NCBI GenBank assembly: GCA_937942875.1
Contig: CALEBT010000011.1
Span: 1 to 64,000 of the forward strand
DNA length: 64,000 nt
Reading direction: 5' to 3'
Source of the DNA: an uncultured Ignavibacterium sp.
GTDB taxonomy: Bacteria > Bacteroidota > Ignavibacteria > Ignavibacteriales > Ignavibacteriaceae
Made by a program: the position numbers and the translations under genes. A model generated the notes under the pieces. That model made no database searches. It was not told where the DNA came from and saw only the letters and a list, made by a program, of their open reading frames with translations. Below are positions 17,954 to 27,216 of the stretch, piece by piece; the stretch's first letter is position 1; every line of letters begins with the position of its first letter.

Positions 17954-19416
17954 TTAAAGACCTTTTGTCCAATTTCACATTCCAAACACTTTCCTTTTAT
18001 ACAATAACCTCTGAACAATTCCAACATTCCCTGATAATAAACGCTTTTCAATCTTTTATCAAACAGGTTAAGATTTGTACTTACCTTATCTATAAGATTA
18101 TTACCTTCTTTTTGATAATAATTAACGAATAATTCAAGGACTTTTTGAGTTTCTGATTTCTTATCAAATATTTCAAAATAAACGGAGTAAATCGGAAGCA
18201 CACAATTAGTAATAATTTCATCTACTCTACTTAATCCAAGGAAATATTTTATATCAGTTCTAACTTCCTTGGAAAAATTGTAATGATTAGCCCAATAGCC
18301 ATCTGCTTTAATTATTAGATTATCAAGAAGATATGAATTAAGTTTATTTCTATCTTTTGTTTTGGAAAAGGCATTTAACAATCGGTTAAATAAGTTATAA
18401 TGAAAAATTTTATCTAACAATCTTGCTGCGGCAGCTAATCTGACTGTCGGAAAATTTTGCGGTCTTAATTTGAAAAAGTGCCAGTTATTCGAAGTAAAAT
18501 AACTGTTATTATAATGTTCTTTTATCTCATCCCAGTGAAAATTTAATTCTCTGACATATTCAATTGTTTTTTCATCTTTAATTTTTGTGAAGTCAGGAAT
18601 CAATCCACTAATATTGAATAATAAACTTTCTACTTTAATAATGAAATTACTTGAACTGATCTTACTTAACAAATCATATTCTAAACTTCGCCCCAATTTT
18701 GCCATTATTTCTTTGTTTTTAGTATATCCAAGTGCTTCAAAAATCTCTTCATATAAAATCTGATTCCACAATGCCAAATCATCAAACTCTTTTGCAAAGA
18801 ATTTTCTTTCTTTTATATTTTTATAGAAATTATGACTTACTTTTGGTTCACTAATCTTGTGCTCTTTCAAGACAATTATTTCTTTCAACCGGTCAAGTAT
18901 TCGTAAACATTTCTTTTTGTACTTTAATAAACCAAGTTGCCTTAAATATTTTAATTTATCCCCAACATTGACCTGAGAATTTATTTGTGCGCAAGGCATA
19001 TTAACTTCGTTATCTTGTTCTGGAGTTTGCTCAAGTTCAAGTTTTAAGTCATCATCTAACAGATTATGAATTTCAAGAATTGGTATATGGCGACCACTGA
19101 CATTAGTTGAATAATTATGATTGGAATTATTCTTTAAAACAACGTGAAGAATAGTCTTATTATAACGGGAATTTAAATGATGACCGTGAGTTTTCCAATC
19201 AGTTGAAAAATTATCAATTTCAACATCACCGTTAAATGTTATATTTCCCATTATTATTCTGGCATTATGAAAATCAGGACCAGCAAAGTCAGAATTTCTA
19301 ATACCAGGATCTAAAATTTCAATTTCTTTTCCGTCAAGAGTTGTCAACTTAGAAGGTAATTTTTTATTTATCCATAAATCATAGATATAATTTTCAGGAA
19401 TACGAAAATTTTTCAT
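17950..19416 (-). CDS. DUF2851 family protein
   Basis: About 488 residues with no signal peptide. The N-terminal block ENYIYDLWINKKLPSKLTTL followed by DPGIRNSDFAGPDFHNARI, GDVEIDNFSTDWKTHGHH and YNKTILHVVLKN is the conserved start of DUF2851, a Bacteroidota/Chlorobi family of unknown function. The C-terminal LFRGYCIKGKCLECEIGQKVF keeps clustered cysteines that could bind metal. The frame opens at a TTG at 19458, but the ATG at 19416 has a GAGG site at the right distance, so I use it. It sits 70 bases after pyrF, separated by a small hairpin, and may be the last gene of the pur-mre-pyrF unit. Confidence 0.85.
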   Translation of the reverse strand: MKNFRIPENYIYDLWINKKLPSKLTTLDGKEIEILDPGIRNSDFAGPDFHNARIIMGNITFNGDVEIDNFSTDWKTHGHHLNSRYNKTILHVVLKNNSNHNYSTNVSGRHIPILEIHNLLDDDLKLELEQTPEQDNEVNMPCAQINSQVNVGDKLKYLRQLGLLKYKKKCLRILDRLKEIIVLKEHKISEPKVSHNFYKNIKERKFFAKEFDDLALWNQILYEEIFEALGYTKNKEIMAKLGRSLEYDLLSKISSSNFIIKVESLLFNISGLIPDFTKIKDEKTIEYVRELNFHWDEIKEHYNNSYFTSNNWHFFKLRPQNFPTVRLAAAARLLDKIFHYNLFNRLLNAFSKTKDRNKLNSYLLDNLIIKADGYWANHYNFSKEVRTDIKYFLGLSRVDEIITNCVLPIYSVYFEIFDKKSETQKVLELFVNYYQKEGNNLIDKVSTNLNLFDKRLKSVYYQGMLELFRGYCIKGKCLECEIGQKVFN

Positions 19417-19448
19417 TGGGAACCTCGCTGCTAAAAAGCTTGGAATAT

Positions 19449-19475
19449 TTTGAAACAAAATTAAACTGTTTCAAA
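19449..19475 (-). repeat. Inverted repeat between pyrF and the DUF2851 gene
   Basis: TTTGAAAC (19449-19456) and GTTTCAAA (19468-19475) form a perfect 8-bp stem with an 11-base loop. There is no T-tract, so it could be an mRNA processing or stability element rather than a terminator. Confidence 0.4.
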
Positions 19476-19486
19476 TTATAATAAAA

Positions 19487-20302
19487 CTAATTATTGAATA
19501 TAAGATTAGCTTGTTCATTTAGTTTAATTATTTCACTCTCTGCTGATTTATCGAAAATTTGTGTATTATCGGAATAAATAATTGAGCGTGAAATATTTAC
19601 TATAAAGTCTTTTCTCTGTTGTGAATAAAATATTTTAAGAACCTCTTCAAAACTTCCCCCCTGTTTACCAACCCCTGGTAAAAGAATAGGACAATCTTTC
19701 ATTCTAAAAATATTTTGACTTAATTCTTCTGAATTAGTAGCTCCAAATACAATCCCGCAATTATTATTTACAGCATTCCATTCTACAATTTTATCAATTA
19801 CTTGCTGAAATAACTTTTTACCATTTTTTAATTCAACTTTTTCAATGTCGGCTGCTCCGGGGTTTGATGTCAAGCCTAAAATAAAATTCAATTTATTTTT
19901 ATAGTTTAGAAATGGTTCAACAGAGTCATAACCCATATATGGGTTAATAGTTATAGAATCGAAATTAAAATATTCAAAAACAGATTTCGCATACATTTCT
20001 GAGGTATTACCAATATCTCCTCTTTTTGCATCGGCAATAATCAGAATATCATCAGGAATTTCTTCTAATGTTTTTTGAATCAATTCGAAACCGTAGGAAC
20101 CGAAAACCTCATAAAAAGCAAAATTTATCTTATATGCAGCAGTATATTCTTTCGTTGCTTCAATTATTTTCTTATTAAAGAAATAAACTGGATCTTTTTC
20201 TTTCAGAATAAATTCCGGAATCTTTTTTTTATCTGTATCTAATCCAATGCATACAAATTTGAGTTCATCGTTTTTTTGTTGAAGTTTTGATTTAGCATTC
20301 AT
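19487..20302 (-). CDS. pyrF: Orotidine 5'-phosphate decarboxylase (type 2)
   Basis: The enzyme decarboxylates OMP to UMP, the last step of de novo pyrimidine synthesis. It has 271 residues, typical of the longer type 2 subfamily. Key blocks are FVCIGLDTDKKKIPEF, AAYKINFAFYEVFGSYGFEL, the catalytic IIADAKRGDIGNTSEMYA (Asp-x-Lys-x4-Asp) and the phosphate-binding LLPGVGKQGG. A single base separates it from the rodA stop, so it is part of the purN-purH-mre-mrd-rodA unit. pyrG, a later pyrimidine enzyme, lies 7.6 kb away on the same strand under its own promoter. Confidence 0.95.
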   Translation of the reverse strand: MNAKSKLQQKNDELKFVCIGLDTDKKKIPEFILKEKDPVYFFNKKIIEATKEYTAAYKINFAFYEVFGSYGFELIQKTLEEIPDDILIIADAKRGDIGNTSEMYAKSVFEYFNFDSITINPYMGYDSVEPFLNYKNKLNFILGLTSNPGAADIEKVELKNGKKLFQQVIDKIVEWNAVNNNCGIVFGATNSEELSQNIFRMKDCPILLPGVGKQGGSFEEVLKIFYSQQRKDFIVNISRSIIYSDNTQIFDKSAESEIIKLNEQANLIFNN

Positions 20303-20303
20303 A

Positions 20304-21533
20304 TTAAGTATAATTTTTCCTCGTTCTGTAAATGTTAGAAACTATTGCAATCATTATTACATTAACTAAAAGTGAACTGCCACCATAACTTACAAATGGT
20401 AATGGGACACCGATTATCGGAATTAATCCAATCACCATTCCAATGTTGATAAGAAAATGAATAAATAATACAGCAAAAATTCCAATCTGAGTAAGACTTA
20501 AAAATTCATCTCTTGTGTTTGACGCATTGCGCAATATTCGACCTAATAATAATAAGAATAAAATCACAACAGTAATAGAACCAATAAATCCAAATTCTTC
20601 ACTTATTGCACAAAAGATAAAATCAGTCCATTGTTCGGGGATGTATTGTAATTGAGTTTGATTGCCACTCATAAATCCTTTTCCAAATAATCCACCGCTT
20701 CCGACTGCTACCATTGCTTGGATAGAATTATATCCAGTTCCTAAAGGATCGCTTGAAGGATCAATAAAAGAATTTATTCTGGCTTGTTGATGTGGACTCA
20801 GAATATTGTAAACATAATCCGCAAAAAATCCAGCACCAAGATTTAAGGCAAATACAGAACCGTTAAAGAACAAATCTTTATTAAGTAAAAAAAGAATTAC
20901 TAACAACAATAGTAATGCAATTATGAATGCAGTTGTTCCGAAAATTGCTGATAAAGCTATCACGCCGGGAGAAATTACAACAACCAGCCACAAAATACTT
21001 AAACCTTTCCAAAACAATAAAATCAAAATGAAAAAGAAGAAAATAATTGATGTTCCCATATCAGGTTCAAGCAGAATAAGTGCTACCGGAATAAACCCAA
21101 TTGCTAAAGCAATGATTATATCTTTTATTGAATCAATATTATTATTGTTTCGTGAAAGGAAGTTTGAGAGCATTAGTATTGTAGCAATTTTAGCAAATTC
21201 AGATGGCTGAAATCCAAAAACTCCCAAGCCCAGCCAACTTTTAGCACCAGAAACTTTTTTACCAATAACCAGTACTAATAATAAAAGTAATAGTCCAAAA
21301 ATGTATGACGGAGCAGAGATAATTTTGAAAGTATTTGTTGGTAAAAAATGAAGAATCAAAAAAATAAAAAATGAAACAACAACAAAATAAAGTTGTTTTT
21401 CAAAATTATTCTGAGCAAGAGGATTATTATAGGTAGAGCTAAAAATCGATACCAAACCAATCGAAATAAGAAGTATTACAGGTATTACAATATAGAAATC
21501 AATTTTATCTTTTATGTTATAATCAATCCGCAA
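20304..21533 (-). CDS. rodA: Rod shape-determining peptidoglycan glycosyltransferase RodA (SEDS)
   Basis: This 409-residue polytopic membrane protein polymerises lipid II in the elongasome together with PBP2. SEDS signatures include GAKSWLGLGVFGFQPSEFAK, LLEPDMGTS, IPEQWTDFIFCAISEEFGFI with the essential Asp in the extracellular loop, and PLPFVSYGGSS near the C-terminus. The start is a TTG at 21533, supported by GGAG six bases upstream. The first 11 bases overlap the end of the PBP2 gene. Gene order mreB-mreC-mreD-mrdA-rodA is the classical shape operon. Confidence 0.95.
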   Translation of the reverse strand: MRIDYNIKDKIDFYIVIPVILLISIGLVSIFSSTYNNPLAQNNFEKQLYFVVVSFFIFLILHFLPTNTFKIISAPSYIFGLLLLLLVLVIGKKVSGAKSWLGLGVFGFQPSEFAKIATILMLSNFLSRNNNNIDSIKDIIIALAIGFIPVALILLEPDMGTSIIFFFFILILLFWKGLSILWLVVVISPGVIALSAIFGTTAFIIALLLLLVILFLLNKDLFFNGSVFALNLGAGFFADYVYNILSPHQQARINSFIDPSSDPLGTGYNSIQAMVAVGSGGLFGKGFMSGNQTQLQYIPEQWTDFIFCAISEEFGFIGSITVVILFLLLLGRILRNASNTRDEFLSLTQIGIFAVLFIHFLINIGMVIGLIPIIGVPLPFVSYGGSSLLVNVIMIAIVSNIYRTRKNYT

Positions 21534-23337
21534 TTTCTTCTCCGGTTTGCATTACCTGAGTAAACATTTGATTTTTTTTATTACTGCTTTTACCTTTTAA
21601 TAAGTATGATTCAATCACTTTTTTTGCAATTGGAGCTGCGTGAGTTCCACCAAATCCTACATTCTCTACAACTACTGCGATTGCAATTTTAGGATTTTCG
21701 TAAGGTGCAAATCCAATAAATAAAGCGTGATCTTTTCCGTGAGGATTTTGAGCAGTTCCTGTCTTCCCCGCAATTTTAAATTCATTTGAACGAATATGAG
21801 TAGCAGTACCACGCCCATTAACTACAAGAAACATTCCTTCTTTGACTATATCAAAAACTTCTTTTTTAACGGAGGTCTTAGTTACGGGAAATTCATATTT
21901 GATAATATTTCCGGTACTATTATCTAAATATCCTTTAACAACGTGAGGTTTATAAGATACTCCGTTATTAGCAGTAATTGCAGTAAAGTAAGCTAACTGA
22001 AGCGGTGTAACACTTATTTCGCCCTGTCCGATTCCCAAACTGGCCATTATACTTCTGGGCCAATTTTTACCGTAAATTTTTTCATAATAACTCTCATCAG
22101 GAATTAAACCTGCAGCTTCTTCTCCAATATCAATTCCGGTTTTTTTCGAAAATCCAAACTCGAGAGCATAACGCTTTAGGTTATTTAACCCTATCTTATA
22201 GATGAGATTATAGAAAAAAGTATTACAAGATTTTTCGATTGCGTGGACAACATTTACAGCGCCGTGAGAACCGTGACATTTAAAGAATCTTCCAAAAGTA
22301 AAACCTCCGCCGCAATGAAAGACAGTGTTAGCATTTATAACTCCCATATCTAAAGCAACTAAAGCAGCTAAAATTTTGAATGTTGAACCAGGTGGTTTTA
22401 ATGACATTGTTGCCCGATTGAAAAGAGGATTATCCGGATCATTGTAGATTTGATCTAAAAATTCTTTTGTCGTTACATAAGAAAACTGATTTAAATCATA
22501 TTCCGGAGAGCTGACCAAAGCAAGTATTTCACCAGTCGAAGGTTCAATGGCAACGACTGCTCCCCTCTTTCCTTTCATTTCTTCTTCTGCTGTCTTTTGA
22601 GCATATCCATCTATTGATAGAACAAGATCTTTACCTTTTATTGATTCACGATCAACACTGCCATCTTTATATCTTCCAATCTCTTTACGCTTGGAATCAA
22701 CAAGAACATATTTGAATCCTTTTATGCCTCTTAAATCTTTTTCGTATGCTTTTTCAATACCGTTGTGACCCACATAATCTCCGGGTCTGTAATAATCCTT
22801 CTCTTGCTGATATTGTTTAGGAGAAATTTCCTTAGAATATCCAAATAAATGTGAGCCCATTACACCAAAAGGATAACCTCGTTGCATCTCAACAATGTAA
22901 TCAACACCCGGTAAGTAATTATAATTCTCTTCTAACCAGCTAACAACTTTAAAGTCAATTCCACGCTTTATTCTTATAGGAACATATTTAGAATAGATTC
23001 GATTCCTCATTAAAATATTCGACACTGTACCTTCATTAAAATCCAATACTGCATCTAATGTTTTATTTAAGCTTGTATCATAATCTGCAGGAGTTATTTG
23101 TAATGTATATGCAGGTATATTATCTACAAGAAGGTTTAGATTTCTATCATAAAAAACTCCTCTGAAAGGAATTTGCTCAATTGCTTTAATACTATTCCCT
23201 GCAGATTTTTCATCGTAAATCTGTTGATTTATTATCTGCATCTGAAACAATCTGATTGAAAAAACCAGCGCAACTGTTACTAAAACTCCTACAAGAATTG
23301 CTTTTCTATTCAAAGAGGCAAAGTTAATTTTATTCAA
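21523..23337 (-). CDS. mrdA: Penicillin-binding protein 2 (elongation transpeptidase)
   Basis: This class B PBP of 604 residues has one N-terminal membrane anchor (about 13-32), a dimerisation/pedestal region and a transpeptidase domain. The catalytic triad of motifs is intact: PGSTFKIL (SxxK), EKSCNTFFYN (SxN) and AGKTGTAQNPHGKDHALF (KTG). It cross-links glycan strands made by RodA. The start is TTG at 23337, five bases after a near-perfect GAGGAGG. It overlaps the mreD end by 8 bases and rodA by 11, so all three are translationally coupled. Confidence 0.96.
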   Translation of the reverse strand: MNKINFASLNRKAILVGVLVTVALVFSIRLFQMQIINQQIYDEKSAGNSIKAIEQIPFRGVFYDRNLNLLVDNIPAYTLQITPADYDTSLNKTLDAVLDFNEGTVSNILMRNRIYSKYVPIRIKRGIDFKVVSWLEENYNYLPGVDYIVEMQRGYPFGVMGSHLFGYSKEISPKQYQQEKDYYRPGDYVGHNGIEKAYEKDLRGIKGFKYVLVDSKRKEIGRYKDGSVDRESIKGKDLVLSIDGYAQKTAEEEMKGKRGAVVAIEPSTGEILALVSSPEYDLNQFSYVTTKEFLDQIYNDPDNPLFNRATMSLKPPGSTFKILAALVALDMGVINANTVFHCGGGFTFGRFFKCHGSHGAVNVVHAIEKSCNTFFYNLIYKIGLNNLKRYALEFGFSKKTGIDIGEEAAGLIPDESYYEKIYGKNWPRSIMASLGIGQGEISVTPLQLAYFTAITANNGVSYKPHVVKGYLDNSTGNIIKYEFPVTKTSVKKEVFDIVKEGMFLVVNGRGTATHIRSNEFKIAGKTGTAQNPHGKDHALFIGFAPYENPKIAIAVVVENVGFGGTHAAPIAKKVIESYLLKGKSSNKKNQMFTQVMQTGEEIAD

Positions 23338-23821
23338 ATAACCTCCTCTTTGGGATGGAAGTAATTACAAGAATACTGATAAAAGAGGTATAGATAGAAC
23401 TTATAATTGTATTCGTAAGTAAAGAGGAAATAAAATTTTCTGACAAATTAAATGATGAGAAAAAAGAAAAAATCGAATTATCAATAATTCCAACCAAAAA
23501 TATTATCAAACTAAAATTTATGGGCGTTAAATAACTATCTATTTTGTTTTCAGAGGAGAAATAACCAGCAATAAAACCAGAAAGTGTTTTAGCAATCATT
23601 GTACTGCCTAAAATTGTTCCAAATGCCAAATCGCAAATTCCTCCAAAAATAAATCCTATTATAGTTCCGTACATTTGATTATTTCTTATAGTATAGAAAA
23701 CAAGCAGAATTAAAATCAAATCAGGACTTATACCATTAAAAGACAAAAATGGAATCACTGTCATTTGTAATATTAAAACGGGAATTAACAATAAAAATGG
23801 AATTAAGAAGGTATATTTCAT
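23330..23821 (-). CDS. mreD: Rod shape-determining protein MreD
   Basis: A small integral membrane protein (163 residues) with about five hydrophobic segments. The opening YTFLIPFLLLIPVLILQMTV, then LSFNGISPDLILILLVFYTI and YGTIIGFIFGGICDLAFGTI, matches MreD, which bridges MreB filaments and the periplasmic MreC. MreD is poorly conserved, and the call leans on position: its ATG overlaps the mreC stop by four bases and PBP2 follows. It has no catalytic residues. Confidence 0.9.
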   Translation of the reverse strand: MKYTFLIPFLLLIPVLILQMTVIPFLSFNGISPDLILILLVFYTIRNNQMYGTIIGFIFGGICDLAFGTILGSTMIAKTLSGFIAGYFSSENKIDSYLTPINFSLIIFLVGIIDNSIFSFFSSFNLSENFISSLLTNTIISSIYTSFISILVITSIPKRRLFE

Positions 23822-24654
23822 TTAAACTTTTTAAGAAGATTTAATTCTAAGTCTCTGATCTGTTTAGATGAAACAACAGGAACAACAAACACATATTCAA
23901 CTTTATTGAAATCTACAAAAGGAAGTACAACAATTTCATTAAAAATACCTGTTTCTATATTCTCCAATGAATTAGCTACACCGATTGGTACAACAATAGG
24001 CACAATTGAACTTAATTCTGATACCACTATTCTATCTCCTTTTTTTATCTGATAAGTTTTGGGAACATTGATAATTCTTAAACTATTAGATTTCCATTTA
24101 AGTACACCATGCTCTCCGGTTCTTTCAGATTTAACAGTCAAATTGAGAGTATTGTTTCTAAGAGTCTTAACTACTGCAAAATCATCTGAAACAGAAAAAA
24201 TAATACCAACCAAACCTTTACCATTTATTACAGGCATACCAATCTCAACACCACTTTTTCTGCCTGAATTAATAGTCACTGTTTCCTGAGAACTATTTGA
24301 AAATCTTGATATAACTCTGGAGCTAATAAGCTGAAACTTTGATGTATCTTTCAAATTAAGAGAGTTTTTAAGTTCATCAATAAGCAAAGCATCTTTTCTT
24401 AGCTTACTAAGCTGAAGCATAAGGTCGGCATTAGTTGCTCTTAATCTTTCATTTTCAGCTTTAACATTTTCGAATTCGATAACATCAGAAATGACTGAAT
24501 TAATAATAGATAAACTACCGAAAACAATTGCACGAATTTTTTGAGTTTTTGGGGATGAATCTAAAGTAATTAAGTATAAACTTATTATTATTAAAAAAAT
24601 CAGGATAAGATATTCTTTAAAGTTTTGCCAAAAATGATGAAGAAATTTTGACAT
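23818..24654 (-). CDS. mreC: Rod shape-determining protein MreC
   Basis: A bitopic protein of 278 residues: one membrane helix (about 14-30), a coiled coil (FENVKAENERLRATNADLML) and two beta-barrel-like domains typical of MreC. Recognisable parts are RVISRFSNSSQETVTINSGR, GVEIGMPVINGKGLVGIIFS and KKGDRIVVSELSSIVPIVVP. MreC links the cytoskeletal MreB to PBP2 and RodA. Its ATG shares one base with the mreB stop (TAATG) and its own end overlaps mreD, so it belongs to a tightly coupled operon. Confidence 0.95.
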   Translation of the reverse strand: MSKFLHHFWQNFKEYLILIFLIIISLYLITLDSSPKTQKIRAIVFGSLSIINSVISDVIEFENVKAENERLRATNADLMLQLSKLRKDALLIDELKNSLNLKDTSKFQLISSRVISRFSNSSQETVTINSGRKSGVEIGMPVINGKGLVGIIFSVSDDFAVVKTLRNNTLNLTVKSERTGEHGVLKWKSNSLRIINVPKTYQIKKGDRIVVSELSSIVPIVVPIGVANSLENIETGIFNEIVVLPFVDFNKVEYVFVVPVVSSKQIRDLELNLLKKFK

Positions 24655-25679
24655 TAAAATCTTCTGTTACGAATAAGCACTTTTGAGTAGTTATTAAGAT
24701 TTTCGATTACTTTACCTGCTCCTCTTGCCACAGCTGTTAAAGGATCTTCAGCAACGTGAACAGGTAAATTTGTTTCCATTCTGATTCTTTCATCTAAACC
24801 TTTTAATAAAGCACCACCACCAGTAATCATCACTCCTCTATCAAGAATATCAGCGGAGAGTTCCGGGGGTGTTCGTTCCAAAGTTTGTTTAACAGCATCA
24901 ACAATCTGAACAACTGCTTCATTCAAAGCTTCACGAATTTCTACTGAACTGACTTCCGTTGTTTTAGGCACTCCGCCCACTAAATCTCTTCCTTTTACCT
25001 GAATGGTAACTTCTTCTTTCAAAGGAACTGCAGAGCCAACTTCACATTTTATTGCTTCAGCAGTTCTTTCTCCTATTAAAATATTATGATTCTTTTTAAA
25101 GTACTGAGCAATAGCATAATTCATCTCATCGCCTGCAATTCTTATGGATTCTTCGTTTACGATGCCTGATAAAGCAATCACAGCAATTTCAGTTGTACCA
25201 CCACCAATATCAATTATCATATTTCCGACAGGAGCTTCAACATCAATCCCGATTCCTATTGCTGCAGCCATTGGTTCAGCAATTAAATGAACTTCTTTCG
25301 CACCAGCGTGCTCTGCACTATCACGAACTGCGCGTTTTTCAACTTCGGTGATTCCGCTTGGAACAGCGACAATAATTCTTTTACTAAGTAGTGAATTTCC
25401 TCTTACCTTTCTGATGAAGGCTCTAATCATTCCTTCTGCAATTTCGAAATCTGCAATTACTCCATCACGTATTGGTCTTGTAACTTTAATTTCTTTATGT
25501 TCACGACCTTGCATTTCTTTTGCTTTATTACCAAGTGCAATTATCTTTTTGGTATTTCTATCAAAAGCTACTATTGAAGGTTCGTTTAGTACAATTCCTT
25601 TCCCTTTCATATAAATCAGCGTGTTAGCTGTACCTAAATCCATAGCTATATCGCTGGAGAAAAAATCTAAAAAACCCAT
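24654..25679 (-). CDS. mreB: Rod shape-determining actin-like protein MreB
   Basis: An actin-fold cytoskeletal ATPase of 341 residues, a standard MreB length. The motifs are DLGTANTLIYMKGKGIVLNE (phosphate 1), VAVPSGITEVEKRAVRDSA, the phosphate 2 loop IIDIGGGTTEIAVIALSGI and the adenosine loop MITGGGALLKGLDERI. A membrane-active SSDIAMDLG N-terminus is present. The ATG is behind AGAGGAACT. It starts 8 bases after purH with no visible promoter in between, which suggests that shape genes are read from a purine promoter further up, or that an internal promoter lies inside purH. Confidence 0.97.
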   Translation of the reverse strand: MGFLDFFSSDIAMDLGTANTLIYMKGKGIVLNEPSIVAFDRNTKKIIALGNKAKEMQGREHKEIKVTRPIRDGVIADFEIAEGMIRAFIRKVRGNSLLSKRIIVAVPSGITEVEKRAVRDSAEHAGAKEVHLIAEPMAAAIGIGIDVEAPVGNMIIDIGGGTTEIAVIALSGIVNEESIRIAGDEMNYAIAQYFKKNHNILIGERTAEAIKCEVGSAVPLKEEVTIQVKGRDLVGGVPKTTEVSSVEIREALNEAVVQIVDAVKQTLERTPPELSADILDRGVMITGGGALLKGLDERIRMETNLPVHVAEDPLTAVARGAGKVIENLNNYSKVLIRNRRF

Positions 25680-25687
25680 AGTTCCTC

Positions 25688-27199
25688 TTAATGTTTAAAG
25701 TGTCTTATTCCTGTAAATATCATTGATAATTTATATTTATTTGCCGCCTGAATTACTTCTTCATCACGAACAGATCCACCCGGTTGAATAATTGAAGTTA
25801 CACCAGCATCAGCGAGCTTTATTACTCCATCAGCAAAAGGGAAAAAAGCATCTGATGCTGCAACTGAATTAGATAAATCAAAACCGAATTCTTTAGCTTT
25901 TGAGACAGCAATTTTAACTGAATCCAATCTTGATGTTTGACCTGCACCAATACCTAATGTGGTTTTATTTTTTGCTATAATTATAGAATTTGACTTCGTA
26001 TGTTTTGCAACACTCCAGGCAAAAACCAAATCGCTCATTTCTCTGCTTGATGGTTTATTTTCAGTAACGAATTTCAGATTTGATACATTTAATGTTGCAA
26101 TATCTTTATCCTGAACTAAAAAACCTCCGGGAATAGATCTTACTGAAAGACCTTCAGTATTAATATTCTTTAATTTCTTCAGTATTCTTCTGTCTTTCTT
26201 TTTCTTTAGAATTTCTAAAGCTTTAGTTGAATAATCCGGAGCAACAATTACCTCTAAAAAAATCTCGTTTAGTTTAATAGCAAGACTCTCATTTATTTCC
26301 TCACCAAAAACTACAATTCCTCCAAAGGCTGAAATCGGATCACATTTTAACGCTTGGACATAAGAATTATAAGGACTATCTAAAGAAGCGACCCCACATG
26401 GATTATTGTGTTTTATAATTACACAAGCAGCTGAATTTAATTCTTCCGATAGTTCGACTCCTGCCACTAAATCGAGAATATTATTGTATGATATTTCTTT
26501 ACCGTGTAAAATTTCAAAATATGAGTAAAAATCTCCGAAAACATTTGCTTTTTGATGAGGGTTTTCACCATATCTCAAATTAGAAACCAATTTTTCACTA
26601 ATCCTCAAATTGATTTTTTCAAATCCGAATTTTTTTTCAAAATAATTTGAAATAGTTGTATCATAATCTGCGGTATGTGAAAAAGCTTTGTAAGCTAAAT
26701 TTAATCTATAATTTTCATCAAGAGAATTGTTTTTTAACTTTTCAATGAAATCTGAGTACTGATTTGGCGATGTAAGAACTGAAACATATTTATAATTTTT
26801 AGCAGCTGCTCTTATCAAACCTGGACCACCAATATCAATATTTTCTATCACCTCTTCTAATGCGACATTATCTTTTTTGATTGTCTTTTTAAATGGATAA
26901 AGATTAACACAGACTATCTCAATAGGACTAATTTTATTCTGCTCAGCTTGAATTAGATCCTTTTCTTCATTTCTCATCAAAATTCCACCAAAAACTTTCG
27001 GATGAAGAGTTTTAACACGGCCATCAAATATTTCAGGAAAACCAGTAAAAACAGAAATTTCTATGTGAGGAATATCGTTATCTTTCAACAACCTGGCAGT
27101 TTTACCAGTTGCTAATATATCATAACCAAATTCTATAAGCGATTTGGATAAATCTATTATATCAGATTTATCTGAAACACTCAGTAGAGCAAATTTCAT
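25688..27199 (-). CDS. purH: Bifunctional AICAR formyltransferase / IMP cyclohydrolase
   Basis: This enzyme performs the last two steps of IMP synthesis. The N-terminal MGS-like cyclohydrolase domain (about 1-190) has LLSVSDKSDIIDLSKSL and GRVKTLHPKVFGGIL. The C-terminal AICAR transformylase (about 195-503) has NLRYGENPHQKA, the active-site IIKHNNPCGVASL (Lys-His pair), GAGQTSRLDSVKIAVSKA and SDAFFPFADGV. Its 503 residues are at the short end of the family but no motif is missing. It follows purN by 17 bases and precedes mreB by 8, so purine synthesis and cell shape share a transcription unit here. Confidence 0.97.
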   Translation of the reverse strand: MKFALLSVSDKSDIIDLSKSLIEFGYDILATGKTARLLKDNDIPHIEISVFTGFPEIFDGRVKTLHPKVFGGILMRNEEKDLIQAEQNKISPIEIVCVNLYPFKKTIKKDNVALEEVIENIDIGGPGLIRAAAKNYKYVSVLTSPNQYSDFIEKLKNNSLDENYRLNLAYKAFSHTADYDTTISNYFEKKFGFEKINLRISEKLVSNLRYGENPHQKANVFGDFYSYFEILHGKEISYNNILDLVAGVELSEELNSAACVIIKHNNPCGVASLDSPYNSYVQALKCDPISAFGGIVVFGEEINESLAIKLNEIFLEVIVAPDYSTKALEILKKKKDRRILKKLKNINTEGLSVRSIPGGFLVQDKDIATLNVSNLKFVTENKPSSREMSDLVFAWSVAKHTKSNSIIIAKNKTTLGIGAGQTSRLDSVKIAVSKAKEFGFDLSNSVAASDAFFPFADGVIKLADAGVTSIIQPGGSVRDEEVIQAANKYKLSMIFTGIRHFKH

Positions 27200-27216
27200 A
27201 AATTAAGTAACCTTCA